A stretch of DNA of 64,000 nt from Zerene cesonia (GCF_012273895.1 NC_052122.1:930001-994000), one strand, 5' to 3'; shown: positions 40,387 to 51,960, counted from the first letter of the stretch. A program made the numbers and translations. The notes: generated by a model from the sequence alone, not told the origin.

Positions 40387-41217
40387 ATAATTTTTGCTGT
40401 ATCGAGCATTGCTTTTAAGGGGTCCTTTTTAATATTATTTTTCACTTGTTGCTTTAAATAACTGTTTCAAACATTCGTCTTTTTAAGCATTTTATTTTAT
40501 TGCTTGCTACATGAGCAACGTTTTCCTTTCATATCCTACTATAAATAGAATATATTTATATTTCTATTCTTTCAAAATTTCTCATCATTTATGTTATTCA
40601 TAATTCCCACACCGACCTTTTTTATATTTTAAAATGTATATATATGTGCTCAATATGTTTGATATCTTAGTTTATTTAAGTGTTATCTGTCAAAAATCAC
40701 AAATTAATCTTAAATGACGTATAGAAAGATACTTCGTTTCGTTTGTTTAAAAATTTGTATTCGTTCATCCTCAATAATTTAAAGATAAAAGTTTTGTTAT
40801 AATTATATTCAAATATAAATAATGGATTATAACTATTACTGAGTATAATTTTACATTCGAACTTAATGGTTGAAATGGAATATACTTATGGCCCTAGCTT
40901 CCATTATTATAAATTGATTATTATGCTAATTGCTATCCGGTAACCCTGCTGTAGTCCAAATATGTTATGCACATTTATAATATGAGTGTGATATTCCAAA
41001 TGCTGACAAATCCAACGAACATAAACACCAACTTTAACTTACACAAATTTATTTTAAATAAACGATAATACTAAAAGCTTATATGACATATAATGTAATA
41101 TAAGTTTTTAGGTGATGTATCTTGAAACAACATTTCCATACATTTATGGCAGGTGAAATGTCGTCCGCTATAAATTAGGGGTTTTTTTAATTGAAAGTTA
41201 GTTGAAACTTCGACATC

Positions 41218-41382
41218 TTTACGCATGCTCAGTTACAACAAGGTAGCAGTATTGATAGAGGTGGAGCTTAGTTCAATAGAACTCCTATTTATTCATGTGA
41301 ATCTAGTAATTCTGTTTCGTAAATATTGCGCCTATTTGGAATAAATTCATTTTACTACCGTAACTGTGTGCTCTGTGAGGCA
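41218..41382 (+). repeat. FAU copy 14, best intermediate
   Basis: Combines both types: TTTACGCATGCTCAGTTACA box, AAGGTAGCAG, AGGTGGAGCTTAGTTC / AGAACTCC with an AATA loop, GAATCTAGTAATTCTGTTTC, GTAAATATTGC, and downstream TGCTCTGTGAGGCA. It shows the left and right families are one lineage. Confidence 0.9.
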
Positions 41383-41899
41383 ATGCAAAGATTAAATTTT
41401 TTCTCTTTTCCAAAATTAGGCAAGTGATAAGTTTTTTTTTTAAAGAGTAAATTGATGTAAAAAAGAGAAATCCACTCTATATTTATAATATGCTACGCAA
41501 ATGTCTTCTAGTATTCTTGAATAAATTAGAAAACACATCAGCATTTTTTAATATTTGGATCTATCTCGTTACAAAAGTTTCATTTTATGTTATGAAATAT
41601 TATATACTATTTAACAGGTACATTATGAAAAAAGATAAATACATGTATAAAAAAACTCGATTGCTGCTTATTTGCTAGTTTATCCTTTTTTTATAGTGGA
41701 TTGTGCATTGATGCATAACCTCAGCTCTCGGGGAACTAGCCCTGGGTTATGTCGGACTCAAACAGCTATAAACAGTGAACTACCAACTAAACGCCACTGT
41801 GTTTTTGGAAATAACCTCCTTAATAACCTTTATTTAGTTGATAAAACTGCATTTTTAAAGTTGCTAAAAATAACTTGTATGAAACTTACAGATATTAAT

Positions 41900-42054
41900 A
41901 TACGCATGCTCTGTATCCTGTACTATTCTCGGTGGGAGGAGCTTCGTTCAATAGAACTCCTGTTAACTTATGTAAATCTAGTAATCCAGTTTCGTAATTT
42001 TAGACTCGGCTAGAATATGAATTGAAACTAGACAGCTCGTGTCCTCTGTGAGGT
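41900..42054 (+). repeat. FAU copy 15
   Basis: ATACGCATGCTCTGTATCC box, GGTGGGAGGAGCTTCGTTC / AGAACTCCTG stem with AATA loop, AAATCTAGTAATCCAGTTTC, GTAATTTTAG, and CCTCTGTGAGG at 42043-42053. Last copy with a clear CATGC box. Confidence 0.88.
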
Positions 42055-42443
42055 TTACACATAAAATATTAGTTAATTATTATTAACAGGCTTAATTCGT
42101 AAAACCCAAGCTTTTCTACTTAGAGAGGTTTTTATACAAGTATTAATATATTGAAACGATATTAACTTTATTTTTATCTTATTTAATGTGATATAATCAA
42201 ACATAGACGCATGCGATTTGAACCTGTGTATTATTTTCCGTATTTGATTATCATTTAAAAAATCATAAATTATTATAAATGAAGGTTTATACTCTATCGT
42301 AATCGAAGTAACTTATTTTATACAAACAGTATTTGTTAATAGTATTTTTTTTTTATTTATAAAGAAAATGAGATACCAGCTAATAACATAATTATTCTCA
42401 TAATATAACTTTAACGCTTTAATAGTTATATATTTAATAATAT

Positions 42444-42515
42444 AGGTGGAGTAATCTATCGAACTCTTGTTCGGTTAAGCGATTCTTATAATTCCGTAAC
42501 ATAAATTTTATCTGC
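42444..42515 (+). repeat. FAU copy 16
   Basis: TAGGTGGAGTAATC, GAACTCTTGTTCGGTTAAGC, GATTCTTATAATTCCGTAAC, ATAAATTTTATC. The TCTAGTAA string has drifted to TCTTATAA. Confidence 0.75.
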
Positions 42516-42634
42516 ATGCATGTTTTAGTTTAGGGCCATCTTTGATTTAAATTTCACAAGTTGATAATTTAATTGTAACGCATAGACAGCCGAGAGGTAA
42601 ATGAGCAGATTCAAAGTAATATTTTACATTTTAT

Positions 42635-42778
42635 CTAGATGGTGCTATATACTAAAGAACTCTTGTTAAGTTATGCGATTCTAGTAAATCCATATCGTAA
42701 ATTTGGCTTCCGATACGTAGATACGTCTGGTCTGGAATTATTCAATGGTTTTATGGCCCGTTTCCTCCGTGAGGCAAA
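42635..42778 (+). repeat. FAU copy 17
   Basis: AGATGGTGCTATAT, GAACTCTTGTTAAGTTATGC, GATTCTAGTAAATCCATATC, GTAAATTTGGC, then CCTCCGTGAGGCAAA at 42763-42777. Upstream AATGAGCAGATTCAAAGTAA and downstream TACGTCTGGTCTGG match copy 13, so the two are sisters. Confidence 0.85.
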
Positions 42779-43859
42779 TTCGTTCCTTGCGAACAATGTT
42801 TTTAATGGTAGTACTTACTAGGTGTTTTTAATTTAATTTGCATTTGGTTGTTTTTAAATATGATATTATTTTTTTCATCTGTCTTTTTATACTTAGTTCT
42901 ATTAGTAGTAGCAAGCTACATGAGTTACGTTTCCCTCCATATTTGAATATTGATTAAATTCTGAAATAAAGAATAGAAGAACATTTAGGAACGTTTTTCG
43001 TATTTTCCCCATCAATGTGGACTTCTTCACATCACATTATAAAGAAAATGTAATAGAAAGAAGAGAACAAACACATTCAAACTTTTAGGTGGCTGGAACG
43101 CCAGAGAAAGTTTAAAAAAATAGCTTTATATTTAAGTTAAAATAAACTTACAAGAATGCATTTCGAATTTTATACAAAAACTTATTTTCCCTTATCAGTT
43201 TACAAAATTTTTGTGTAAAAAAACAGAAAAAGACCGAAATTATTATTTCAGTCTCATTAGATAAATTATTGTTATAATATTTTGACATTATATTATTAAT
43301 TCTCCATATTGCTAGAGTAAGGAAAATAAAGCAAATCTTCTCCCCTTCTTTTTATATTTGCGGGCGCCATTGTGTAGCATTCTCAATGACTATGTCAAGA
43401 TCCGCCCTCCATTTGGGCTACACTCGAAGAACCTCATTCTTCTCTGACGCAGTCGGATAAAAATAATGGTGGATTGATGTATACTTTACTAATATTGATG
43501 TATCTTAAAGACGTATCTTTAGAATAACTAAAAACTTTGTGTACTATTTTTGTCTCGTAATTTAAGGCCCCAAATTGGCAACATTTAAATTATTTTTGCA
43601 TCAAAATATTAAATAAAAAAATTTACAAAAAATTGTTTATTTGAAGGTATTTATGTATCATGGCATTGACTTGTATCAAATCTGTACAACATTACGAGCC
43701 CAAGCTTGTGTATAGAATGAACGTTATATTTGTAAGGCCGTTAATATATAATATTTTTTTCAGTCTGCCACTTGTAGTTAGTTTTCCTGTAGTTAGTAAT
43801 GTAATAATTAGTTTTTATCATTATCAAAGTGTTGTTAATTTCTTATGGTGTTATTATTT

Positions 43860-44092
43860 AAAAGCGTCATCTATTTAATATTTTCGAAGGATACGGACAG
43901 TCGGGAAATACCTAGTCTTCAATAATATCCCATTTGTGATCTAGGTGGAGCTTTTTAGAGCTTTCTATTGAAGTACTCTTGATAGGTTATGCGGTTCTAG
44001 TAATTCCGTGTCGTAAATTTTGCTTCAGCTGTAATATCTATTCGTTTCAAACTATTTAGCAACAGAGAGCTTTGCCTCTGTGAGGCAAGTTG
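43860..44092 (+). repeat. FAU copy 18
   Basis: Full young-type unit: AAAGCGTCATCT box at 43861, GACAGTCGGGAAATACC, TAGGTGGAGCTTTTTAGAGC, GAAGTACTCTTG, TATGCGGTTCTAGTAATTCC, GTGTCGTAAATTTTGCTTCA, then the hairpin TTGCCTC-TGT-GAGGCAA. Subtype 'a'; later relatives are copies 22, 28 and 34. Confidence 0.92.
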
Positions 44093-44792
44093 TTAAAAAT
44101 TGAATTTGTATAAATGAATAATTGTTAAAAAATATTTGTTACAATTTATTTTAAAAACATGAATTATTGTTATTTTAAGTTTTGTTTGCAATCAGTTAAA
44201 AGGGGCAGATATTTATAAATTCGTTTTGTTTTATCTATCAGGTAGATATTATGTACAATTAGTTAAACAAGATTTACACATGAAGATTTCATAATACCCG
44301 CATAACAAATATTGTGTTTATAAAATAATACTTACAATTCACTAAAAGAAGACTTTTTTGTCTACGAATATACACGATTCTCGTATGCAGATCGAAGCTC
44401 TTTTAATTAACATTTTGCGATCGCGATATCTCACTGATGGTGACACTTAGAAAATAAGTAGAAAAATCGATTTTAAAGGAACTTCAAAATCTTAAACTTT
44501 TATCTGGGGTATTTTTTTATATAATTAACCATTTAATTTTTAGTTTTATAGCACTGAAATGCTTTTTGAAATTTGATCACAAATTTTTTCTATTCTTTCA
44601 AAATTTCTCATATAATTAACCATGTTCGGAAAATGCAAACACATAGGATCGATGGGGATGCTTTAACTTTATTTCTAATGAAGTCCTGATTTGTTTATTT
44701 GGCCGGGCTATCACTGCCTTTTATTTTATTTAGTTCAAAATAGTTTAATTATTTTATATTATAATGTGCAGATTTTTTTTTATGTGTGATAG

Positions 44793-44870
44793 CGAAGCGC
44801 TTGAATTGAAAAACTCTTGTTCTGTTATGAGATTCTAGTACTTTGGTATCGTAAATATTGTTTGCCTCAA
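44793..44870 (+). repeat. FAU copy 19, 5' damaged
   Basis: The GGTGGAGC strand is lost. AAACTCTTGTTCTGTTATGA, GATTCTAGTACTTTGGTATC and GTAAATATTG remain, followed by TTTGCCTC. Confidence 0.7.
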
Positions 44871-45335
44871 AGGCCAAGCATTGCGCGATTTTATAGTTTC
44901 TATCCCGTGTCCTCTTTTAGTCCAATTACATTTTCTGTTGGCGATCATTGCATTTAAGGGTGCTTTTTACATTATTATTGGTTTGCATTTATTCGCTCTT
45001 AAATTTGTGTGTTATGTTATTTGCATGTTTACAGTTGGTTGCACACGATTACACTATCACTTAAACCGGGTAACTCTGTAAGAGAGGTAACTCTGTTACT
45101 TCTAAATAAAATTAACAAACTATCTATCGTCGTCCAACTTTTTTACGACAAGTTTTTTTTCGTGAACATTCTAATCGCATCATAAGCAGTGCATGTATAT
45201 TAAATGCAGAAAAAATTGTAAAATATAAATAACTGTGAGGTACACTCGACACCTATAATAAGTATTAACGAAAGCTCAACAATTTATACAAATTTGAGTG
45301 TAAAAAACGTTAACTTTATTGACTTACTGTTTTTG

Positions 45336-45510
45336 CATAAGCGTCATCTTTTATTATTTTCATAATTTAACTGTAACTACCAAACGGAGTACATCAGGAC
45401 ATCCTGAATATTTTGTTTGTAATATATAGGTGGAGCTATTTGTATTATAGAGCTCTTGTTGTGTTATGCGATTCTAGTATTTCTGTATAGTAAGTTTTGC
45501 TCCTGTTGGA
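45336..45510 (+). repeat. FAU copy 20
   Basis: GCATAAGCGTCATCTT box, TTTAACTGTAACTACCA, CATCCTGAATATTTTGTTTG, TAGGTGGAGCTATTTG, GAGCTCTTGTTGTGTTATGC, GATTCTAGTATTTCTGTATA, GTAAGTTTTGCTCC. The 3' hairpin is not recognisable. Confidence 0.85.
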
Positions 45511-46031
45511 TACGTACAAAGTTCAATGAACTTTTTATACCTTCTACTCCTTTACTTATCTATTCGTATAATATAGCTTATCTTTTAAGTTTGAAATGAG
45601 TTTTGAAGAGTAGGAATTGGATTAAGGATGGTCTTTTAACGTCATAATATGCATTTAGGTTTCTATTTATATCCGGACATGTAATAAAACGGTAAAAAAA
45701 ACGTTTTTCTTGTCATATCTTTGAAATTTTGACCACAATGGCCAATACTCCCAAATATTTTGCTTAAACCTCTGTAATCCCCACTGGTTGTGGTACCGGT
45801 GAGACTGTGTTCATAACGCGCATACCACTTTTAGCCCAACAGTTCTGGATTACCATTTATTTTCAATTGTGAATCTAATTAAAGCTCTAAATCTCGGTTA
45901 TATCCAACATTTTATTGAAATCTTCCTGTTATTCACGTTCAATGTTAACGCGAATGCAGTTGCTGGCACCAGATAGTTATTAACAAAATGTTAATATATG
46001 TATGCATATTGATATACTTAATGTTTTTAAA

Positions 46032-46242
46032 TAAGCGTCATCTCTTACTATTCATATAATTTAACTGTAACTAACGCACTGTTTTAGTACATCAGTACAC
46101 CTTGTTTTCAATATAGGTGGAGCTATGTATCGGACAACTCTTGTTCGGTTATGCGAGTCTGGTAATTCCGTATCGTAAATTTAGCTCCCGTTAGATATAT
46201 TTTTATACCTCTCACGTCTTTTCCTCTGTGAGGCAAATTAAA
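46032..46242 (+). repeat. FAU copy 21
   Basis: ATAAGCGTCATCTC box, TTTAACTGTAACTAACG, TAGGTGGAGCTATG, CAACTCTTGTTCGGTTATGC, GAGTCTGGTAATTCCGTATC, GTAAATTTAGCTCC, then TACCTCTCACGTC...CCTCTGTGAGGC. Confidence 0.92.
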
Positions 46243-46575
46243 TATTTTTAATAACAGATACAGACAATCAAGATTGGATAATAGCCACGTACCGGACATT
46301 TGTTTTCTTATATCTCATTGAAGTAGACATATTTTTTCTAAGAATATGCATGAATCTTTGTTTGCTGTTCAAACCCTCTTTGTCATTTAGTATCGTTATA
46401 TCTCATGAAAAGTGATCCCTTAAAATATGTAGAAAGAATAATTTTGTAGAAAATTAAAGTACCAATTACTTATTTGGTTTATGTTTTTCACATCATTTAC
46501 CGTTTTCGAAAAGCTCCGATAAAGTTCACAAATTGACATGGGAATGATGGGGCATCTTGAAACTATATTTTCAAC

Positions 46576-46953
46576 TAGCTGCTGCCCGCGACTTTGTTCG
46601 CGTGAACTTTGAACGTGAACAAACTGGAGGCTTTCAATAAAATTAAGTTTACGCTGTTGATATAATACTTTTCTCCCCCAATTTCCGTATCGTTATCGTT
46701 AATTTCAACATCAAATGATCCAGATCTCGATTATTATAAGACGACTGAAAACGCCCATAAGACTGAACAACTTTTCCTTGGACATCCTACTAATATTATA
46801 CATTCGAAAGTTTGTAAGGATGTGTGTATGTTTGTTACTCTTTCACGTAAAAACTACTGAACCGATTGCAATGAAATTTAGTACGTAGGACAACTGGAAT
46901 AACATATAGGCAACTTTTTATCCCGATATTCCTACGGGATATGGACTTACTTA
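46576..46953. mobile_element. Helitron ends and truncated Lep1 copy
   Basis: CTAGCTGCTGCCCGCGACTT at 46576 is a minus-strand Helitron-like 3' end. From 46785 TCCTACTAATATTATACATT starts a plus-strand Lep1 copy that runs through ACCGATTGCAATGAAATTTA and breaks off after GGGATATGGACTTAC without its hairpin end. Confidence 0.7.
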
Positions 46954-47187
46954 TTATACTTAGACTTACTACTTATTATATATTTATGTTGTAGTGTAGC
47001 GTAGTTCTATATTAGGTGTTACAAATCTACAAATTGAAAATGAAATTACTTGAAATTACTTGTAATTTTTCTTTTTCAGTCTGCCACTTAGATTATTGGA
47101 TTAGTATTTAGTTTTTTTTTGTAATTAATACATAGTGTAATAATTTGATTCATTATTAATAAATTATTTCTTTCGTTAAGATATTTT

Positions 47188-47432
47188 AAAGCGTCATCTT
47201 TTTAATATTTTTAAAGTTTAACTAACAGACAGTCGGGAACTCCGTAGTCCTCAATAATATTCGATTTGTGATCTTGGTGGAGCTTTTTACGGCTTTTTAT
47301 TGAAGTACTCTTAATATTTTATGCGATTCTAGTAATTGCGTGTCGTAAATTTTGCTTCAGCTATAATATCTATCTGGTTTCAAACTATTTTTATTATGAG
47401 CAACAGAGAGCTTTGCCTCTGTGAGGTAAAGA
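47188..47432 (+). repeat. FAU copy 22 (subtype a, block 1)
   Basis: AAAGCGTCATCTTT box, ACAGACAGTCGGGAACTCC, TTGGTGGAGCTTTTTACGGC, GAAGTACTCTTA, TATGCGATTCTAGTAATTGC, GTGTCGTAAATTTTGCTTCA, and CTTTGCCTC-TGT-GAGGTAAAG hairpin at about 47411-47431. Confidence 0.93.
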
Positions 47433-47714
47433 TCTAACTAATAAATGATAAAACACAATATAACCCATATTACGTTAAAAAAATAAGGGTATATGAAAGT
47501 TATTAAATGACGGGTAAAATTAATGAATTAATATTATTACACAAGATATTTAAAAATAATAATAGGTAATATATATATTTATTTCAGAACGTGCGTCCCA
47601 TATTTTACAAGTGTAGGTATTATATTTATAACCATAAAAATAATATAATAATATAACAAGCCACAATTGATATCCATTGTTTAAATGAGCTACACGTCAT
47701 AATTCTATCAGCTA

Positions 47715-48275
47715 GACTACGTATAATTTTATTTCTACATTATAACTCTGGACATAAATGTTGCAATTCTATGTTTCTTGATGGCATTAAAGGAGTTCAC
47801 TCTAAATTGTGTGTACATATCAGAAGCGCTACAGCGCTACAGTATCTATGTAGTCCCATCAGATACCGGAAGATGTTAGATATTATGTTCTTTTCTAATG
47901 CCATCCAATGCTTTCTTGGTGTAATTTATCCAAAGTTGACAAGTATAGAGGGACTGACAAAAGGTCTTATATAAATGAATTTTGACGCAGTTGGATGCCC
48001 TACGAAATTTTCTCACTATCATATTGCCGACGACACAGAGTGCACGTCGTTGTTGCTCTATATCGGCATCGTCCTTTCTTTTAGATGTGACAATGTGACC
48101 AAGATACTTGAAGCTTCTATTATTTTTATGGGCTGGCTAACAATATAGACAGGTGGAATGTTTTCAGGTCCCTTTCCCGATCTGAATCTTAACATTTTGG
48201 TCTTCTTAACGTTATGCTGTAACCAATATGCAAGAGCATATCTTTCACATAATAATTTTAAATAGAGAAAAAAGA
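47715..48275 (-). pseudogene. LINE reverse-transcriptase C-terminal fragment (block 1)
   Basis: Minus-strand reading gives, in broken frames, NVKKTKMLRFRSGKGPENIP, then YKTFCQSLYTCQLW and a short tail around FRYLMGLHRYCSA. This matches the region after the catalytic domain of RTE-like lepidopteran LINEs. Stops and frameshifts show it is dead. A second copy sits at the equivalent place in block 2. Confidence 0.8.
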
Positions 48276-48437
48276 GAACTAAAATAAGTTGAGACATAAT
48301 TAAGCACTGACAAGGTTGATCATATTCAGCGTCTATTTAAATTTCCCAATTGGGTTAAAATTACTTTAATGGGATATAAGTACTGTATCATAAAAACAAT
48401 GTTTGTTACAAGGTTATATTACAAGCGTATATATCTA

Positions 48438-48597
48438 CACTAATATTATAAAGAGGAAAACTTTGTTTGGTTGTAATGAATAGGCTCAAAAACTACTGGA
48501 CCGATTTTAAAAATTCTTTCACCATTCGAAAGCTACATTATCCACGAGTAACATAGACTATATATGTACCACGGGCGAAGCCGGGGCGAACAGCTAG
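48438..48597 (+). mobile_element. 160-bp CACTAATATTATAAA...CAGCTAG insertion
   Basis: Starts CACTAATATTATAAAGAGG and ends GCCGGGGCGAACAGCTAG. TCTA stands on both sides (48434-48437, 48598-48601) but once only at the homologous site in block 2 (near 55195), so the element entered block 1 after duplication and left a 4-base repeat. Confidence 0.85.
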
Positions 48598-48712
48598 TCT
48601 AGTAATAAAATAATAAAATAATGACTGTTACGTGTGTGTATTATTCAATCTTGATGTCTAAGTCTGTTATTATGAACATGGAATTGAAAAAATAAGTATA
48701 CGCTATAGATTC

Positions 48713-48957
48713 ATTTGCCTCACAGAGGAGTAGATGTGAGAGGCATAAAATCACTACGAACATCTACAGATCTAACGCGAGCAAAATTTACGATACAGAA
48801 TTACTAGACTCGCATAACCGAACAAGAGTTCTCTTATATATATTTACATACAGCTCCACCTATATTGTAAACAAAATATTCAGGTTGTACTGATGTACTC
48901 CAACTGTGTGTTAGTTACAGTTAAATCATGAGAATAATGAGAGATGACGCTTTTACA
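48713..48957 (-). repeat. FAU copy 23 (subtype b, block 1)
   Basis: On the minus strand: AAAAGCGTCATCTCTC, TTTAACTGTAACTAACACAC, TAGGTGGAGCTGTATG, GAACTCTTGTTCGGTTATGC, GAGTCTAGTAATTCTGTATC, GTAAATTTTGCTCGCG, then TGCCTCTCACA...TGTGAGGCA hairpin. Confidence 0.93.
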
Positions 48958-49309
48958 AAAACAATACCTACATCAATATGTAAATTAACTAATTATTAAA
49001 AATAAAAGTAGAATCCAAAATACAAATAACGTTAAAAGATTATTCTTATTCAACTAGTAGCCGGAAAAATAAATGGTCGTATTCATAAAAAGTTACAACA
49101 GAGTGAAGGCTCGCTACAGTACGATTTACAATAAACGTTATTCATCAATGCATTTCAGAACAAAACTGTTCCATAAACCTATGATTAAGTTATGGAGCCG
49201 AGAACCCTATACTATAACGGTGCTTTAAAGTATAAGATGCCGACATGTCTACAGCTGATTACATAGATATATATTTTGATGTTGTCATAATACGTTTATT
49301 GAAGTAATT

Positions 49310-49615
49310 TTTTAGGGTCCGTACCAAAAGGTTAAACCCTATTACTAAGACCTCGCTTTCCGTCTATTTGCCTGTCTGTCTGTCTGTCCATTTGTCTATT
49401 ACCAGCCTGTATCTCATGAACTATGTCAGTTTGACAGTATATTTATAGATTATGTATTTTTATTCCGGCTATATCAACAAATAATATAAAATATAAGCTT
49501 AAGTAACCGTTGGCACGCTAATAAAGTAGATGATTGTCAATTTTTTTTGCAGATGCCCTTAAGCTTAGGTATTTGCAAGGATAGTGTCGGGAGACGGACT
49601 CGCACTTGACCAAGT
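49310..49615 (+). mobile_element. interspersed repeat with TCTGTCTGTCTGTCC core
   Basis: Begins TTTAGGGTCCGTACCAAAAG, includes the TGTCTGTCTGTCTGTCC run and TCATGAACTATGTCAG, and ends GACGGACTCGCACTTGACC. This phrase order is common to a widespread lepidopteran repeat. Relatives lie at about 52500-52830 (inverse), 55905-56545 and 60185-60235. Confidence 0.65.
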
Positions 49616-49936
49616 TGCTTTAAAATACAACTTTTTGATATTGGCAAAAGTCATTACATTATATGGTTCATTGCCATACTCATCGCCACATTTGAAAAAA
49701 AAAAATGTTTCGAGATTTTTTTTAAAAGTATTTCAATGCCGTAAATGCAATAACTATGCTTGTCAGGTCCAGAGATGTTGAATTCATTTCATGATTTAAT
49801 TTTTTTTTATTAATAATAATAATAATAATGAATACACTTTAACTTATGTATGTTTAAAACCTAAAGGCTATTTTTATAAGACCGAAAGTCTTAAAAAACT
49901 CATTTGGAATTTATGAGATAAATATATGCAGTCATT

Positions 49937-50170
49937 TTGCCTCTCAGAGGAATAGGCGTGAGAGGTATAAAACTACTTCAACATATCTCACAGGAGCAAA
50001 ATTTACGATACAGAGTTACTAGACTCGCATAAAACAATAAGAGTTCTATAATACATACTTGTAGATAGCTCCACCTATATTACAAACAGAATATTCAGGA
50101 TGTGCGGATGTCCTCTCAACTGTCTGGTAGTTACAGTTAATATTAAGAATAATAAAAGATGACGCTTACG
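49937..50170 (-). repeat. FAU copy 24 (subtype c, block 1)
   Basis: On the minus strand: TAAGCGTCATCTTTTATT, TTAACTGTAACTACCAGACA, TAGGTGGAGCTATCTACAAG, GAACTCTTATTGTTTTATGC, GAGTCTAGTAACTCTGTATC, GTAAATTTTGCTCC, then CCTCTCACGCC...CCTCTGAGAGGC hairpin. Confidence 0.93.
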
Positions 50171-50814
50171 CAAAAATAGTACATCAATATATAAGTTTAT
50201 ATAACGTTTTTTAACCTTAGTGGCGGACTAAACTAAACTAAAATTAATTTTAAATACGTGAACGATTGTTATTAAATTTAAAGGTATTTATTTATTGGTT
50301 TATTTTATCTTTTATTTTGCAATCCATTGAGGGGTTGATATACATAAATTCGTTTATTTTTATCTAGCAGGGAGATAATGTACTATTAGTTAATAAAGAC
50401 ACTACAAGATTCATAATACCCGCGCAACAAATATTGTGTTTATGAGATAATACTTACAATACACAAAAAGAAGACTTTTTGTCTACGAGTATACATGATT
50501 CTTGTATGCAGGTCGAAGCTATTTTAATTAACATTTTGCGATCGCGATATCTCAGGACCAATGATTCTTAGAAAATAAGTAGAAAAACCGATTTTAAAGA
50601 AAATTCAAAATCTTAAACTTTTATATGAGACAATTTTTTTTAATATAAATTTGTTCAAACGTTGACCACAAATAACTTTTAAGCGAACACATAGGATCGA
50701 TGGGGATGTTTTAACTTTGACGACTCTAATGAAGAACTTACTTGTTTATTTGGCCAGGCTATAACTGAAATTAATTATATTAATTTGAAATAGTCTAATT
50801 ATTTTACATTATAT

Positions 50815-51011
50815 CTAGCTACGCCCCGCGGTTTCACCTACGTAAGTCCGTATTACGTAGGAATGTCGGGATAAAAAGCCTATATGTTATTCCAGTTGTC
50901 CAGCTGTCTACGTACCAAATTTCATTGCAATCGGTTCAGTAGTTTTTGCGTGAAAGAGTCCCAAACACACACACATCCTTACAAACTTTCGCATTTATGA
51001 TATAAGTAGGA
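50815..51011 (-). mobile_element. Lep1-type Helitron (block 1)
   Basis: Minus-strand copy from TCCTACTTATATCATAAATG to CCGCGGGGCGTAGCTAG. An equivalent copy stands at 57742-57938 in block 2, so this insertion predates the duplication. Confidence 0.85.
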
Positions 51012-51027
51012 TGTGTAGATATTTTAC

Positions 51028-51265
51028 AAAAGCGTCATCTTCTATTCCTTTCATAACTTAATTGTAACTCACAGTAAATAAAGGCATAGTTGGTACACAC
51101 GTAGTTATCCTGTTCAGAGCCTAGGTGGAGTTATCTATTAAAGAACTCTTGTTGGGTTATGCGATTCTAGTAAATCAGTATCGTAAATTTCATTTCCGTT
51201 AGAATTATAGGTCCAGGTCACACGCGATTTTATAGTTTAGGAACACTCCGTGTCCTTTTTTTAGT
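51028..51265 (+). repeat. FAU copy 25 (subtype d, block 1)
   Basis: AAAAGCGTCATCTTC box, CTTAATTGTAACTCACAGTA, TAGGTGGAGTTATC, GAACTCTTGTTGGGTTATGC, GATTCTAGTAAATCAGTATC, GTAAATTTCATTTCC. The 3' end differs: ACACTCCGTGTCC replaces the CCTCTGTGAGG hairpin. Confidence 0.9.
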
Positions 51266-51271
51266 CAAACT

Positions 51272-51480
51272 AGCAAACCCGGCGAACTCCGTTTCGCCCC
51301 CAGATGGCTTTATGTGAAAAATGATTTTCCCGCTTTTCTGTTTTTTTTCCTTTTTCCTGATTTTCTTTGCTATAAGCCTCACGGAGCCTGAGACCTTTCC
51401 AACGAATGCAAAAGCATGGAAATCGGTTGGTGCGTTCTGGAGTTATAGCGTCAGGAAGGAAAACCCGACTTATTTTTAGA
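51272..51480 (+). mobile_element. GC-rich repeat insertion absent from block 2
   Basis: Inserted after TTTTAGTCAAA; starts CTAGCAAACCCGGCGAACTC, includes TCGGTTGGTGCGTTCTGG and ends AAAACCCGACTTATTTTTAG. The same site in block 2 (near 58196) reads straight through from GTCAAA to TTACCTTG, so it entered block 1 recently. The 51270-51693 open frames cross it and are not genes. Confidence 0.8.
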
Positions 51481-51960
51481 TTACCTTGTGGTAGTATCTT
51501 TGCATTAACCCAGGTGCTTTTTACATTATTTTTGATTTGCAATTATTCGCTCTTAAATTTGTGTGTTATGTTATTTTTATTGTTGGTTGCACACGATAAC
51601 ATATTCTCTCAAAAAAGGTCACCTCTTTTACTACTGATTAAAAGTAAAGTATTAACCAACAGCCTAGATTGTCCTTCTTTTATAACCACATAAGCTTTTT
51701 CGTGAAGATGCTAATCTGATCATAAACCGTGTATGTATATTAAGTGCATAGAAAATTGCTTTAGAAATTTATATATTTTGTTCTGAATATATAACTGTGA
51801 GGTAGACTTAACACTTGTGAGAAGTATTAACGAACGCTCAACCATTTATATAAACTGTGAATATAATATACAAAGAAGGCTTTAATGAATTTTTATTTAT
51901 TTAGTCCGCTACTAAGATCAAAAAAACGTTATAAACTTATATATTGATGTACCATTTTTG

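Noticed and set aside
41220..41330. Hammerhead ribozyme or microRNA hairpin
   Set aside because: No CTGATGA...GAAA core occurs in the units, and the core stem is too short for a microRNA precursor.
47771..47974. A 67-residue plus-strand protein repeated at 54612
   Set aside because: It is the antisense of a decayed LINE reverse-transcriptase fragment copied with the block.
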